Below are positions 46,788 to 56,759 of a stretch of DNA of 64,000 nucleotides, piece after piece; within the stretch, counting starts at the first letter, position 1, and each line of letters opens with the position of its first letter. The stretch lies in the NCBI GenBank assembly GCA_958296035.1, contig OY282431.1, forward strand, positions 1,677,001-1,741,000, read 5' to 3'. The notes under the pieces were generated by a model. The model saw only the letters and a program-made list of their open reading frames with translations. It had not been told where the DNA came from and made no database searches. This DNA is from Paracoccaceae bacterium. Its GTDB lineage: Bacteria; Pseudomonadota; Alphaproteobacteria; Rhodobacterales; Rhodobacteraceae. Made by a program: the position numbers and the translations under genes.

Positions 46788-47177
46788 ATGACCGAACGCG
46801 ACAACGTCGACCTCAATATCGATAGACTGCTGACGCGAAATCTGGAAGCACTGAAAAGGATATCCAGGCAGGCCAATCGGCTGGAAGCTTCTTGCAAGCA
46901 ACGCAAGAAGAAGCACAAGGCGGATTTGGCTGCAAGGGAAAGAAAGATTGCCAGGTTAGAATCAAATCTCGAAAAATCGAAAGAGAAAGCCGCCGCGGCC
47001 AATAGATCTGCTGCAATGGACGTGACAGCAAAGCAAGCTCACACACTGAACAACGAATGCGACACGCTGAGACAGAAGTTGTCCAAACTGGAAGCTGCCA
47101 GAGAGCAGGATAGAGCTGAAGTTCAACAAATCATGTCATCGATTCGGTCAGTTTTGGAGACATCTCAGGATGCATGA
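46788..47177 (+). CDS. Small coiled-coil protein upstream of zapA (DUF4164-like)
   Basis: 129 residues, strongly charged and helical almost throughout (ALKRISRQANRLEASCKQRK, then ARERKIARLESNLEKSKEKA, and LRQKLSKLEAAREQDRAEV). Alphaproteobacteria often carry such a DUF4164-type gene between divergent tkt and zapA, which is exactly this position. Its 3' end overlaps zapA by eight bases, so the two are co-translated. Function unknown; a role alongside ZapA in division is an inference from the context. ATG 46788 follows GTAGGAA. Confidence 0.65.
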   Translation: MTERDNVDLNIDRLLTRNLEALKRISRQANRLEASCKQRKKKHKADLAARERKIARLESNLEKSKEKAAAANRSAAMDVTAKQAHTLNNECDTLRQKLSKLEAAREQDRAEVQQIMSSIRSVLETSQDA

Positions 47178-47514
47178 ATTCAAAGTTGTAGTAGGAAGCC
47201 GTCAGCTTACCTTTGCTTGCGACGAAGTTGAGGCGAATGAAGCCGAGTCAGCTGCAGAATTGCTAAATGAAGAGATTAGAAGCTGGATCGCGAGGACTGG
47301 GAGTACATCCAGCAACCAAGTCTTGGCACTCGCAGGATTGAGCCTGGCGAGCGAGTCACCCCGCATACAAGGCAATCAAGCAAGATTATCCGACACTTCC
47401 CCAGGAATTGACCGCGACCGGGCAGCCGAGGCCTTGACCAATCTTGCTGAGGCCCTGGAAGAGATTGCATCCAACCTTGAAACTCTGGAGACGCAGATCA
47501 ACTCGAAAGTGTGA
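47170..47514 (+). CDS. zapA: Cell division protein ZapA-like
   Basis: 114 residues. The N-terminal beta-rich segment FKVVVGSRQLTFACDEVEAN, followed by a helix with AAELLNEEIRSWI and QVLALAGLSLASE, follows the ZapA pattern (VxIxGRxYxxxCxxGEE, then LxxLAxxLD). A second helix (AEALTNLAEALEEIASNLET) could be the coiled-coil dimerisation part. ZapA crosslinks FtsZ filaments at midcell. Overlap with the upstream coiled-coil gene and proximity to tkt support the call. Confidence 0.72.
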   Translation: MHEFKVVVGSRQLTFACDEVEANEAESAAELLNEEIRSWIARTGSTSSNQVLALAGLSLASESPRIQGNQARLSDTSPGIDRDRAAEALTNLAEALEEIASNLETLETQINSKV

Positions 47515-48549
47515 CAACTGACCGTGCAAATTTCCTGCCGCCGACTGTCCATCCCTGGCAACGCCGTCCCGCTGTCACAATATCTGGTATTGGCCAACAT
47601 CGGGCTGCTCCGGTAGACAAGCCGAATCCGAACCTGAGCTTCCGACACAGTGGCAAGTGCAGTGTCATTTTCGACTTCAAACCGCCACGATTCCAGGTTT
47701 TTTCCAATCTATTCCGATGCGCCTTCTCCCACTTGTGAGGGGAGGAGTGACACATTTCTTCCTCTTCGGGCGACTGCTCATTCAATTGAGAGAGTTTTCC
47801 AGGCTGTAAAGTGGCTGCTCGGCAATGGCGGCGTTACAATCGCCAACCATGATAGGTTGGACACAACTCAATCAGTGTCCGCCTGTACTTTTTGAAAAGG
47901 TGTCCCGTCCAGTGTTTGGCAGCAACCCGGGGCACAACGAGGAATTGCGGATACAATTCTGACAAAACACACAAGGCCGCACTCTCCACAAGTATATTGC
48001 GTGTCAACGCCGTTTTCGTGCTCACCGTACCGTTTTTCCCCACTTCTTGATATTATTGTGATCACACAGCACTGATCCCTGCAGCGTTCTTCTTTGCTCC
48101 CTCCGCCGCTACTGCGAAGGAGAAGAAATCTTGGCATTGGTTGTGATATGTTCCGGCATCAGGTCATCATGCACTCGCAGCCAATTGCTGGGTCGGAAAT
48201 GCCCGGGAACGCGAGCAGAACCTGCAAATGAGGAGTTGAACCCGGATAGGCAGCACTTCAGGCGACAAGTATCGATGTCCGAAAGGGATCGCCGGCGGTT
48301 ACTGGTAACCGAACCGTGTCACTGCCATAGGACGGGTTCTACGGACAAAGGCGACCCCAGGGCAGGGCTCGAATTGTACCGGCATGAAACCAACTCCTGA
48401 CCCTCACGTTATTCGGGCAGCAACAATCCTCCCGAGATTGGTTCGCTACCCTCCGAAGCGTGCATCTCGGTTTAAAGTTGTGCTTGAGATCCTGGTTGAT
48501 CGCAAAAGTAGGCCGAGATCCTGAGACAACAGTCCCGCGTAATCGAAAC
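47515..48549. other. 1,035-base gene-poor spacer after zapA
   Basis: No gene that I can support. Hairpins occur at 47650-47673 (GACAC...GTGTC, followed by ATTTT, possible zapA terminator), 47843-47860 (CCAACC-ATGATA-GGTTGG) and 47859-47880 (GGACAC...GTGTCC). In many alphaproteobacteria the 6S RNA gene lies directly after zapA. CTGTCCATCCCTGGC at 47543-47557 is faintly reminiscent of its conserved bubble, but I could not fold a convincing 6S RNA. Degenerate zinc-ribbon-like peptide on the minus strand (47870-48050) is noted elsewhere. Confidence 0.4.
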
Positions 48550-48912
48550 TTATGCCAAGGGTTCCCAAAGCTCGATCACATTGCCTTCAGGGTCGCAGAT
48601 GCGTGCGAAGCGACCGAGGCCATCGGTCTCACTCTGGTCAGAAACCTCTATATCCCTTGACTCAAGCTGCGTAATCATCGCATCCAGGTCGGCCACGCGG
48701 AAGTTCAACATAAAGGTCTTGTCCGCCCCAAAGTACTCCGTGTCCGCGGGAAAGGGTGAAAAGACAGTTGCCCCGGCCTCGGTTATCCAGGGCTCCATAT
48801 CCATGTTCGTCGGGGCAGGATTAATGCCAAGGTGGTCCAGGTACCATTTGGCAAGTGCTTCATGGTCATTGGCGCGAAAAAAGAAACCGCCGAATCCCTG
48901 AACTTTTTGCAT
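48550..48912 (-). CDS. VOC (glyoxalase/bleomycin-resistance fold) family protein
   Basis: 120 residues from ATG 48912, preceded by GGAGGGAATAGC. A single VOC module with paired beta-alpha-beta motifs: GFGGFFFRANDHEALAKWYL and DHLGINPAP first, MLNFRVADLDAMITQLESRD second, ending FARICDPEGNVIELWEP with the conserved metal Glu. Such proteins bind metals and act as lyases, dioxygenases or drug-binding proteins. The substrate cannot be told from sequence. It stands alone. Confidence 0.83.
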   Translation of the reverse strand: MQKVQGFGGFFFRANDHEALAKWYLDHLGINPAPTNMDMEPWITEAGATVFSPFPADTEYFGADKTFMLNFRVADLDAMITQLESRDIEVSDQSETDGLGRFARICDPEGNVIELWEPLA

Positions 48913-49184
48913 GCTATTCCCTCCAATCGGCAAACGAGTTCTCACAGACGTAAATCAAGGAGCGGATCATATCGCAAGAGGGCAGGACCATTCGGCTATC
49001 AGTCCCTTTGCCTCTGCGTAGCACTACGCCACTCATGCGGGACCGAACATCGCTGCCGATGGCCGGCAACCGGCACTTTATACTGTTTTGGGGCTGCAAG
49101 TTCAGGACATGGAAATCATCGTCATCTATTGATTCTGTCGGCTTCCTGATGATCCGAAATGTGCTGAAAGTACGCCTGAATTTC

Positions 49185-49550
49185 TCAGGCGTTGTGATCG
49201 CGAATACGTTTTGAGGCATCGCTGCTGAATGCGATACCGTTGTTACTGAACAGATCATCAAGCTCGCCTGACAATACCATCTCCGTCACGATGTCACAGC
49301 CTCCGACAAATTCTCCTTTGACATAGAGTTGTGGAATTGTTGGCCAATCCGAGAAACTCTTGATGCCCTCCCTGACCTCCGGATCTGCGAGAACATTGAC
49401 GTCCTTGTAGTCGATTTCCAGGTAATTGAGCACGGAGGCAACTCTTGAAGAGAATCCGCATTGGGGCTGGAAGCGAGATCCCTTCATGAACAGCACTACG
49501 CTGTTTGTCGTGACGGTATCCCTTATTTCGTCCTGTACTGAGCGTGTCAT
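49185..49550 (-). CDS. grxD: Monothiol glutaredoxin (Grx4/GrxD type)
   Basis: 121 residues. CGFS active site (31-34) in [40 protein letters not shown] with the cis-Pro and glutathione-binding residues. Monothiol glutaredoxins carry 2Fe-2S clusters and pass them on in iron-sulfur assembly. The bolA gene lies three bases upstream; Grx-BolA pairs form a cluster-bridged heterodimer. The C-terminal tail ([20 protein letters not shown]) is longer than in E. coli. Confidence 0.93.
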   Translation of the reverse strand: MTRSVQDEIRDTVTTNSVVLFMKGSRFQPQCGFSSRVASVLNYLEIDYKDVNVLADPEVREGIKSFSDWPTIPQLYVKGEFVGGCDIVTEMVLSGELDDLFSNNGIAFSSDASKRIRDHNA

Positions 49551-49553
49551 GAA

Positions 49554-49796
49554 TTACTCCGGAACTCTTGTAGTTAGGGCGAGAGCATGCAGTTCGCCGT
49601 CGGGACCATCCATTTTGCCTTTCAGGGCGGCATACACGGCGCGCTGTTGCTGCACGCGGTTCTTTCCCCTGAAGCTCTCGTCGGCAACCTCGGCTGCATA
49701 GTGATTTCCATCGCCGGCCAGGTCTCGCACAACTACACTTGCACTTGGAAAAGCGCTGCGAATCAGTTCCTCAAGTTCCTTTTGGGCTATAGGCAT
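49554..49796 (-). CDS. bolA: BolA/IbaG family protein
   Basis: 80 residues. The class II KH-like BolA fold shows ELEELIRSAFPSASVVVRDL, then AGDGNHYAAEVADESFRGKN with the His used for cluster sharing, RVQQQRAVYAALKGKM, and the end LHALALTTRVPE. It partners with the adjacent monothiol glutaredoxin. The GDGNHY element is more like IbaG/BolA2 than E. coli BolA. Co-transcribed with grxD. Confidence 0.92.
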   Translation of the reverse strand: MPIAQKELEELIRSAFPSASVVVRDLAGDGNHYAAEVADESFRGKNRVQQQRAVYAALKGKMDGPDGELHALALTTRVPE

Positions 49797-50020
49797 TTGG
49801 AGAGTCCTTCAATTGTATCGCTAATCTAATGCGTCGGACGCCTTGCTGCAATGCTTTGAATCAGTGGATTGTCCAAAATGAGATTGCATTGCCCGCCAAT
49901 GCCCTATTGTTTCACCCGATCCTTTCAAAGGAGATGACCGACAAGGATAACTTGCGATTCCGAAAGTGTGACAAGGCTGCAAGACTGGGAACTGGCCAAC
50001 CGAATCCAGGTCTCGGCCTG

Positions 50021-50917
50021 TTAATTGCCATCTTGTCCCCTGACAAATTGCCGGGCTTCGGTTAGCACAAAGTCTCGGAATACCTGTAATTTGCACGAGT
50101 CGCGAAGCTCCACGGGATATGCAAAATATATCGGAATCCGTTCCGACGCGTGCTCGGGCAGGACCTGGACCAGGTCAGAAACGTGGTAGGAAATATAGTC
50201 CGGCATTACGCCAATGCCAAGGCTGTTGCGCACACCCTGCAACACACCGTAGTAATTGTTGACTATCATGTGCTGCTGATCGTCAGGCATCGCAAGTTCG
50301 CGCAGATACAGCGCTCCGGCTACCGATTTCAGGGCTGAAAAGTGCTGACTAATCAAGCGTACCCTTTTAAGATCATACAGGTCCCGCGGTTCTCCGGAAG
50401 AGGCCAGGAACGCCTGGCTTGCATATAGTCGCAAACGGGTGTTCATCAACATTCGACGAATCAGGTCCGCCTGGGACGGCTCCTGCATACGGATAGCACA
50501 ATCCGCCTCCCGCATGGCCAGATCGAGAACTCGTTCCTCCAGCATGAGGTTCAGGTTCAACTGTGGATAGGCAGCAAAGAAACGTGGCAATTTGGGAGCC
50601 AGCCATAGCGTTCCAAAGCCGACCGTGGTTGTTACACGCAACTCGCCGCTGGCAATATCCTTCGTGTCCCGAATCCGGGCGGAGGCAGTTTCCAGACTCT
50701 TCCGCATTGATTCGGCAGCCTCGAACAGCATGTTGCCCTGTTCTGTAAGCAAGAGCCCCCTGGCGTGCCGATGAAACAGTTTGGCCGGCAACTCTGCCTC
50801 CAGCGCTGCAATCTGTCGGGAAAGTGCTGACTGGCTCATGAACAGTCGCTGGGCGGCAAGCGAGAGTCGCCCGGTCTCGGCTACGGCAAGGAAAAGTCTG
50901 AGTTTGTCCCAATCCAT
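50021..50917 (-). CDS. LysR-family transcriptional regulator
   Basis: 298 residues. An N-terminal winged helix-turn-helix (MDWDKLRLFLAVAETGRLSL, then AAQRLFMSQSALSRQIAALE) is followed by a two-lobed effector-binding domain (LRVTTTVGFGTLWLAPKLPR onward). The closest style is the group beginning MDWDKLR that often controls nearby metabolic genes. It is divergent from glnE with a 394-base spacer, and no obvious target gene adjoins it. Effector unknown. Confidence 0.92.
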   Translation of the reverse strand: MDWDKLRLFLAVAETGRLSLAAQRLFMSQSALSRQIAALEAELPAKLFHRHARGLLLTEQGNMLFEAAESMRKSLETASARIRDTKDIASGELRVTTTVGFGTLWLAPKLPRFFAAYPQLNLNLMLEERVLDLAMREADCAIRMQEPSQADLIRRMLMNTRLRLYASQAFLASSGEPRDLYDLKRVRLISQHFSALKSVAGALYLRELAMPDDQQHMIVNNYYGVLQGVRNSLGIGVMPDYISYHVSDLVQVLPEHASERIPIYFAYPVELRDSCKLQVFRDFVLTEARQFVRGQDGN

Positions 50918-51311
50918 CCTGTTTGTCCGCGTCGGTATATTGGTATCGATACAAGGGTCGGCGCAACAGCTGCAAGTCTTGAATGCCTACGAGAGGCTGT
51001 TGTCGTTCCGCAGCAGTTTTGCAAGCATTTTGGACGATATTGCGCACGAGAAATTTGTACAGCTTGTGCACATTGCCTCGAATTCCGGATAGGGTCCCGG
51101 CGGGGAAACACAGCATTGTCCAGGTCATTTCGCAAATGTGATTCTTGCCACAACATCGAATTCTGGCTTTCCAGGCGAGTCCCGTACTGAACCAGTCCTG
51201 CTGCCGGGACCGATGATGCAATCCAGACGGGTTTATCCGCTTCTCCTGTTTCTGGGTCAGGCATAATGCTGTATCCTGAAGCGACAGGCACAGTTCAGTA
51301 TTGGTGCGACC
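50918..51311. other. Divergent spacer between LysR gene and glnE
   Basis: 394 bases without a gene. CATAAT at 51263-51268 is a possible -10 for glnE, with no good -35. LysR binding sites (T-N11-A palindromes) were not clear. glnE lacks a strong ribosome site before ATG 51312. Confidence 0.35.
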
Positions 51312-54131
51312 ATGACGCGAGAAAGCCTCGAAAACCAGATTCGCCGAATTCCGAATTGTTATGGAATACCCGTAGTCGAAGACTGGCTGAACGATGTAAG
51401 GCCAAGCTGTCCGGCATTTGTCGAACTCGTTTCTGCCACCACAAGCTGTAGCCCGTTTCTTTCTTCCCTGAGTTCAATCTGCCGGGACTGGCTGGTTCAT
51501 ATTCCTGCCCGGGACCCGCAAGAGGTTCTCGACGAAATCTGCACGCCACTGGATACTTTGGACATCAATTCTGCAATTCTGTCACTGAGGACACGCAAGC
51601 GCCAACTGGCATTACTGACCGCTCTGGCTGACCTGGGTGGAGCGTGGTCGCTTGAGCAAGTGACCGGAGGATTGACACGCTTTGCCGATCTGGCGGTCGA
51701 CGTGATGCTGAGGGCCCTGGTGGCCGCCTCGATGAAGCGCGGCAGAATCGCCTGTAACAGCCGGTGTGATCCTGCTTTCGGCGGTATCTTCGTGCTTGCC
51801 ATGGGCAAGATGGGTGCAGGTGAACTGAATTATTCCTCGGATATCGATCTGATCGTCCTTTTTGACGAAGAGTGCCACAGCCCCGGAGACTTTCAGGGTG
51901 CCCGCTTCGAGTTCATCAGGATAACTCGGCGACTGAGTAAATTGCTGAGCGAAATAACCGCACAAGGATACGTCTTTCGTACCGATCTGAGATTACGGCC
52001 AGATCCGCTGGTCAACCCCGTGTGCATGTCTGCCGGCGGAGCTGCACGATATTACGAGAGTTTCGGCCGCAACTGGGAACGGGCAGCATTCATAAAGGCG
52101 CGTCCCTGTGCCGGAAATATCGAGGCCGGAAAACGCTTTCTTGATGAAATTCATCCCTTTGTCTGGCGCCGCAATCTTGACTTTGCTGCAGTCAAGGACG
52201 CCAACGACATGCGGGCCCGTATCCAGCAGGTCAAGGGGACTGGAAATCTTGGCAATCTGAGCGGCTATAGCCTTAAACTGGGATCAGGCGGAATTCGAGA
52301 GATCGAATTATTTGTTCAGACCTACCAGATGATTTCAGGTGGGCGGCGGCGCAGCCTGCGCGTGCCCCAAACCCTGGGAATGCTGCCGGTGCTGGCTGAA
52401 GAAGGCTGGATCGACGAGGATACAAGCTTGTACCTGCAGGGTGCCTATCGAAGGTTACGTGAACTCGAGCACCGTACTCAAATGCTTCGCGATACGCAGA
52501 CCCATGAAATCCCTCGCAATGATGCAGAACAGGAACGCCTCGCGGCCTTGAGTGGCCACACGGGGACCAAGCCATTCTTTGACGAAGTCAGGACAATACT
52601 CTCGCGAGTGCATGAAGGCATCGAAAAATGTCTGCCATCCAGATCCGAGCAGAACGAAGTCAGGGCAGACGTTTCCTTCCTGACCGATTCGCACCGCGAG
52701 ATGATCGATCGTTGGCGCCATCTGCCAGCATTCAGGACACAGCGAGCTACCGAAATATTCTCCCGGCTCCAGCCCATGATTCTGTCCTGCATGGAACAGG
52801 CGGCAGACCCAGGTGAAGCATTGATCCAGTTCGATGGCTTCCTGAAAGGGCTGCCCGCTGGTGTTCAGCTGTTTTCACTTTTCGAATCCAACCCCTTACT
52901 GCTTCAACTCCTGGCGGATACCTGCGCGACTGCACCTCGCCTGGCCAGATACCTGTCCCGTCATGCCTCCGTGTTCGATGCCGTCCTCGACGGTCACTTT
53001 TTTGACTCCTTTGCAGGGCGCGAGCTCATGGAATGCGAATTGAAGGAGATGATTTCCCAGGAGCGCGACTTCGAGCTTGTGCTGCGAAGTACAAGACGCT
53101 GGATGCACGAACAGCAATTTCGCCTTGGTGTGCATTACCTGCGCGGTCTGGTTGATGCCTCACAGGCAGCGTCGGTATATACGGATATCGCTGAATCGAT
53201 ACTGAGAAGCACTTGGCCACAGGTAACGCGGGATTTTAGTCAGCGGCACGGAAAGCAACCTGGCCGAGGTGCCGTTATCCTGGCAATGGGGTCACTGGGT
53301 GCCGGGACCCTGACTTGCCAGTCCGACCTTGACCTGCTCATGATTTATGACCCGGTTGACCAGTCGGTATCGGAGGGCAAGAAGCCCTTGCCAACGAAAC
53401 TCTACTATTCTCGCCTGACACAGGCGCTGGTCAGTGCCTTGTCAGCTCCTATGGCCGAGGGAAGACTGTACGCAATCGACATGAGATTGCGGCCGTCCGG
53501 CCGGCAAGGGCCCGTGGCAACCTCGATCGATTCCTTTCGCCATTATCAGATGAACAAGGCGTGGACATGGGAACACCTGGCCCTGACGCGTGCACGGGTT
53601 GTTGCCGGCAATCCCGGACTGGCTGCCGAAGTTGAGGCCCTGAGGCTCGAGTTACTCGCCGGCATTACCGATCAAGAAACAATTGTCCGAGACGTCAGTG
53701 AAATGCGAAGGCGGCTGGCTGCCAACACAGCTGCTGCGCAGGAAGGCAATATCTGGGAATTACGATCAGGGGAGGGGAGACTTCTCGATATCGAACTGAC
53801 GGCGCAGGCAGGCGCATTGTCCGTAGGATCTTCTCGCCGGGCTGTGCCCGACCAACTGGCTGATGCCAAAGATAATGGGTGGTTGTCGGTCGATAGCGCA
53901 GAAGTGTTGCGACGGGCGTACAGTACATTGAGGAGTATTTTGCAAGCTGTCAGGCTAACCGTGGAAGGCGGATTCTCTCCGCAATCCTCGGGCACCGGAG
54001 CCATGCAGTTTCTCTTGCAGCAGACAGGTCAGGAGACCATTGACGAACTGGCTGCCCAACTCCACGACGAACGTGAATCAAGCGTGGCTGCCATAACAAG
54101 CATTTTCGGACCGATCGAAGACAAACGTTGA
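51312..54131 (+). CDS. glnE: Bifunctional glutamine synthetase adenylyltransferase/adenylyl-removing enzyme
   Basis: Adds AMP to and removes it from glutamine synthetase in response to nitrogen status via PII. 939 residues with two nucleotidyltransferase domains: the first with MGKMGAGELNYSSDIDLIVL (from res 164), the second with MGSLGAGTLTCQSDLDLLMI (from res 659). Both keep the Asp-x-Asp metal pair. Between them lies the helical GlnD/PII-responsive region. The order (removase then transferase) matches known GlnE. Stands alone downstream of the LysR gene. Confidence 0.95.
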   Translation: MTRESLENQIRRIPNCYGIPVVEDWLNDVRPSCPAFVELVSATTSCSPFLSSLSSICRDWLVHIPARDPQEVLDEICTPLDTLDINSAILSLRTRKRQLALLTALADLGGAWSLEQVTGGLTRFADLAVDVMLRALVAASMKRGRIACNSRCDPAFGGIFVLAMGKMGAGELNYSSDIDLIVLFDEECHSPGDFQGARFEFIRITRRLSKLLSEITAQGYVFRTDLRLRPDPLVNPVCMSAGGAARYYESFGRNWERAAFIKARPCAGNIEAGKRFLDEIHPFVWRRNLDFAAVKDANDMRARIQQVKGTGNLGNLSGYSLKLGSGGIREIELFVQTYQMISGGRRRSLRVPQTLGMLPVLAEEGWIDEDTSLYLQGAYRRLRELEHRTQMLRDTQTHEIPRNDAEQERLAALSGHTGTKPFFDEVRTILSRVHEGIEKCLPSRSEQNEVRADVSFLTDSHREMIDRWRHLPAFRTQRATEIFSRLQPMILSCMEQAADPGEALIQFDGFLKGLPAGVQLFSLFESNPLLLQLLADTCATAPRLARYLSRHASVFDAVLDGHFFDSFAGRELMECELKEMISQERDFELVLRSTRRWMHEQQFRLGVHYLRGLVDASQAASVYTDIAESILRSTWPQVTRDFSQRHGKQPGRGAVILAMGSLGAGTLTCQSDLDLLMIYDPVDQSVSEGKKPLPTKLYYSRLTQALVSALSAPMAEGRLYAIDMRLRPSGRQGPVATSIDSFRHYQMNKAWTWEHLALTRARVVAGNPGLAAEVEALRLELLAGITDQETIVRDVSEMRRRLAANTAAAQEGNIWELRSGEGRLLDIELTAQAGALSVGSSRRAVPDQLADAKDNGWLSVDSAEVLRRAYSTLRSILQAVRLTVEGGFSPQSSGTGAMQFLLQQTGQETIDELAAQLHDERESSVAAITSIFGPIEDKR

Positions 54132-54362
54132 CTGCAGTTTTCCTCACACATGCCCGAGGAGTCCAGTGAAGCAGGTGCGTCAAGGTGCGCAATCTGCAAA
54201 GTGTTTCGATAGTTCCCGATTATAACGATGCATGTATCTGGAAGCGCCTTGCATTGATCAGGATCACGCCGGTGCGATTTCCCGGACAGACAATTGCCTT
54301 CCTGGCTCAGGTCACTACACTGTTTCGCCGGTTGTCAGGCACCGCGGTAGAAGGGAGCACAA

Positions 54363-54650
54363 ATGCAGGAACGGTCGAACAAGGAAGTCGAAGTCGCCGA
54401 CCCCAGGGGTTTGTTTAGAGACGGCTTCGCTATGGAGAATCTCAGTGACAGTGAATGCAGGACCATCTTCCTGGAGTGGGCAATGACACTGCGCGACGAT
54501 GTTGACATGGTCCACTCCCTGGGAGTGTTGCATGCACACTACCAGTCCGAATACAGCGAACATTACCTGTTCAAGTTGATTACCGAAGGGCTACAGGGGC
54601 CCAGACGTTTGTCCGCAAGCCGGCGACGCCGACGCCGACATCCGGATTGA
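54363..54650 (+). CDS. Small protein of unknown function, 95 residues
   Basis: Encodes RGLFRDGFAMENLSDSECRT, then IFLEWAMTLRDDVDMVHSLG and a very basic end (RRLSASRRRRRRHPD). The overall shape (short helical acidic body with an Arg-rich tail) recalls small alphaproteobacterial hypothetical proteins of about 90-100 residues, but I cannot name a family. GTAGAAGGGAG lies upstream of ATG 54363. It faces gltA tail to tail. Confidence 0.62.
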   Translation: MQERSNKEVEVADPRGLFRDGFAMENLSDSECRTIFLEWAMTLRDDVDMVHSLGVLHAHYQSEYSEHYLFKLITEGLQGPRRLSASRRRRRRHPD

Positions 54651-54707
54651 CAACCGATGGCCTTCACGCCGCTGTGCGGTTCCGGGCGACCGGTCAAGGC
54701 ACCATGG

Positions 54708-56003
54708 TTATCGTTCATCAATCGGAACATAGTTTCGATCGACCGGACCGGTATACAGCTGGCGAGGGCGGCCGATCTTCTGGATCGGGTCGGCAATCAT
54801 TTCCTTCCATTGCGAAATCCATCCCACGGTCCGGGACAGCGCAAAGATAGGTGTGAACATTTCGGTCGGGAAGCCGATGGCATCGAGAATTATCCCCGAA
54901 TAGAAGTCGACGTTCGGGTACAGATTTCGCTGCTGGAAGTAGTCATCCTGTAGCGCAATCCTTTCAAGTTCCTTGGCAACCATGAGGGTCGGGCGGTTCT
55001 TGCTGTCAACAAGATCGAGCACTTCGTCAGCTGTGTTCTTCATGACATGGGCGCGAGGGTCAAAACTCTTGTAGACCCGATGCCCGAAACCCATGAGCCT
55101 GAAAGGATCACTCCGGTCCTTGGCGCGCGCGATGTACTCGGGAATTCTGTCCACTGTCCCTATTTCGCGTAACATGCGGAGACATCCCTCATTGGCACCG
55201 CCATGGGCCGGTCCCCATAGGCAGGCTATGCCAGCTGCAACGCATGCAAATGGGTTGGCGCCCGATGAGCCTGCAAGTCTGACCGTTGACGTTGACGCAT
55301 TCTGCTCATGATCCGCGTGCAGCAGAAAAATCAGGTCCATGGCGCGATTGATCTCGTCGAAGCTCTCATATTTCTCGGCCGGCACGGAGAAGCACATGTA
55401 CAGGAAGTTCTCGGCATAGCCGAAGTTGTTGCGCGGGTATACGTATGGGTGGCCGATCGAGTACTTGTAGGCCATGGCTGCAATGGTTGGCAGCTTGGCA
55501 ATCATCCGTATGCACGCAAGTTCACGTTGCTCTGGATCGGTGATGTCAGTTGAATCATGGTAGAAGGCCGACAGCGCACCAACGACTCCGGTAATGATGG
55601 CCATTGGATGCGCATCCCTGCGAAAGCCCCGATAGAAATTGATCAGCTGTTCATGAACCATCGTATGCATTGTTACGCGATCCCTGAACGTATTGAATTC
55701 CTCCTTGGTAGGCAGCCGGCTATAGAGGAGCAGGTAGCACACCTCCAGAAATCGTGACTGACTTGCCAACTGTTCAATCGGGTAGCCTCTGTACTGAAGC
55801 ATACCCCTTTCTCCGTCGATAAATGTGATCGCCGACTCGCATGAGGCCGTCGATGTGAAGCCAGGATCGAAGGTAAAGACTTTGGCGCGCCTGTACAGGG
55901 TGCGGATGTCAATCACTCTGGGACCCGCGGTAGGCGAGGCCATTGGAAGATCGAACTCCTGTTCGTCGAACGAAACAGTTGCACTGCCTGAAGATTGCGT
56001 CAT
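54708..56003 (-). CDS. gltA: Citrate synthase
   Basis: First step of the TCA cycle. 431 residues from ATG 56003 (GGAGTTACAC upstream); the reading to 56099 adds 32 atypical residues. The proteobacterial type II (hexameric) layout is visible: [49 protein letters not shown] with catalytic His, [33 protein letters not shown], and [15 protein letters not shown] near the end. Downstream of gltX on the same strand, as is common in this class. Confidence 0.96.
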   Translation of the reverse strand: MTQSSGSATVSFDEQEFDLPMASPTAGPRVIDIRTLYRRAKVFTFDPGFTSTASCESAITFIDGERGMLQYRGYPIEQLASQSRFLEVCYLLLYSRLPTKEEFNTFRDRVTMHTMVHEQLINFYRGFRRDAHPMAIITGVVGALSAFYHDSTDITDPEQRELACIRMIAKLPTIAAMAYKYSIGHPYVYPRNNFGYAENFLYMCFSVPAEKYESFDEINRAMDLIFLLHADHEQNASTSTVRLAGSSGANPFACVAAGIACLWGPAHGGANEGCLRMLREIGTVDRIPEYIARAKDRSDPFRLMGFGHRVYKSFDPRAHVMKNTADEVLDLVDSKNRPTLMVAKELERIALQDDYFQQRNLYPNVDFYSGIILDAIGFPTEMFTPIFALSRTVGWISQWKEMIADPIQKIGRPRQLYTGPVDRNYVPIDER

Positions 56004-56759
56004 GTGTAACTCCCGAAATTTAGGAACCAGTCTCCTGAAAGGAATTGGCGTGTGGACCATGTATTGGAGGCGTTTCTCAAGCCACCGCGAATTGGGCAAC
56101 CTTCAAATATGGGGCTGCAGATTTGGGTGCCGTGCTGAACCTGTAGGGCGCACTATGACCCGTCCAGTCGGACGAATATCAGCACGGTACACGATCCCCG
56201 GACGCATTCCGCCTATCACAGGCATCAGTATCGGTCAAACATGTTGCGACACCAGGAGCGTGTTCTCGTTGAGCGGCATCCGCCTGCTGTTCTTACCCGG
56301 TCGAACCTGATTCGGACATGAACAGCACCTCATTTCAGGTGGTTCCCTACATCAACACGTCGCTGTTTCTCCAGCAAATCCCGCTGACGATTTCTCTATG
56401 CACCGAATTGCTGACCATGTCATCTGACTGTTGAGCAAGCGCAGTGCATGGTCATCGGGAGAGGTCATTTTCAGGACATGTGATGTCAGAATGCCTGTCC
56501 CCATGCAGTGCATGATGGCCAATCGCGCATGACGGGCAGGCGGTCGGGTCATGATTGCAGGCATGGCAATCGGGCGTCGGTTGTGCAGAGAAACACATCG
56601 TCGATCAAGACCCGCTTGTGGTCAGCTGACCGCCACACTTCAGGCTGGCCCGCCGTCGAGAATTGTCGGCCGACCTCCGGGAGGCAGGATTCGAGTCCAC
56701 CATGGCGCCTGTATCCTGACCATTGCCGATCCGGTCTGCCATGGACAGGTGATGCCGGT
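56004..56759. other. 756-base spacer between gltX and gltA
   Basis: No gene that I can support on either strand, and no recognised RNA or mobile element. It should contain the gltA promoter. Unusually long for two normally adjacent genes. Confidence 0.4.

Noticed and set aside
47868..48137. Minus-strand peptide resembling the zinc-ribbon start of an IS1595-type transposase (YTCGECGLVCFVRIVSAI)
   Set aside because: Only one short CxxC-like stretch fits, with no catalytic domain or terminal repeats; too weak to call.
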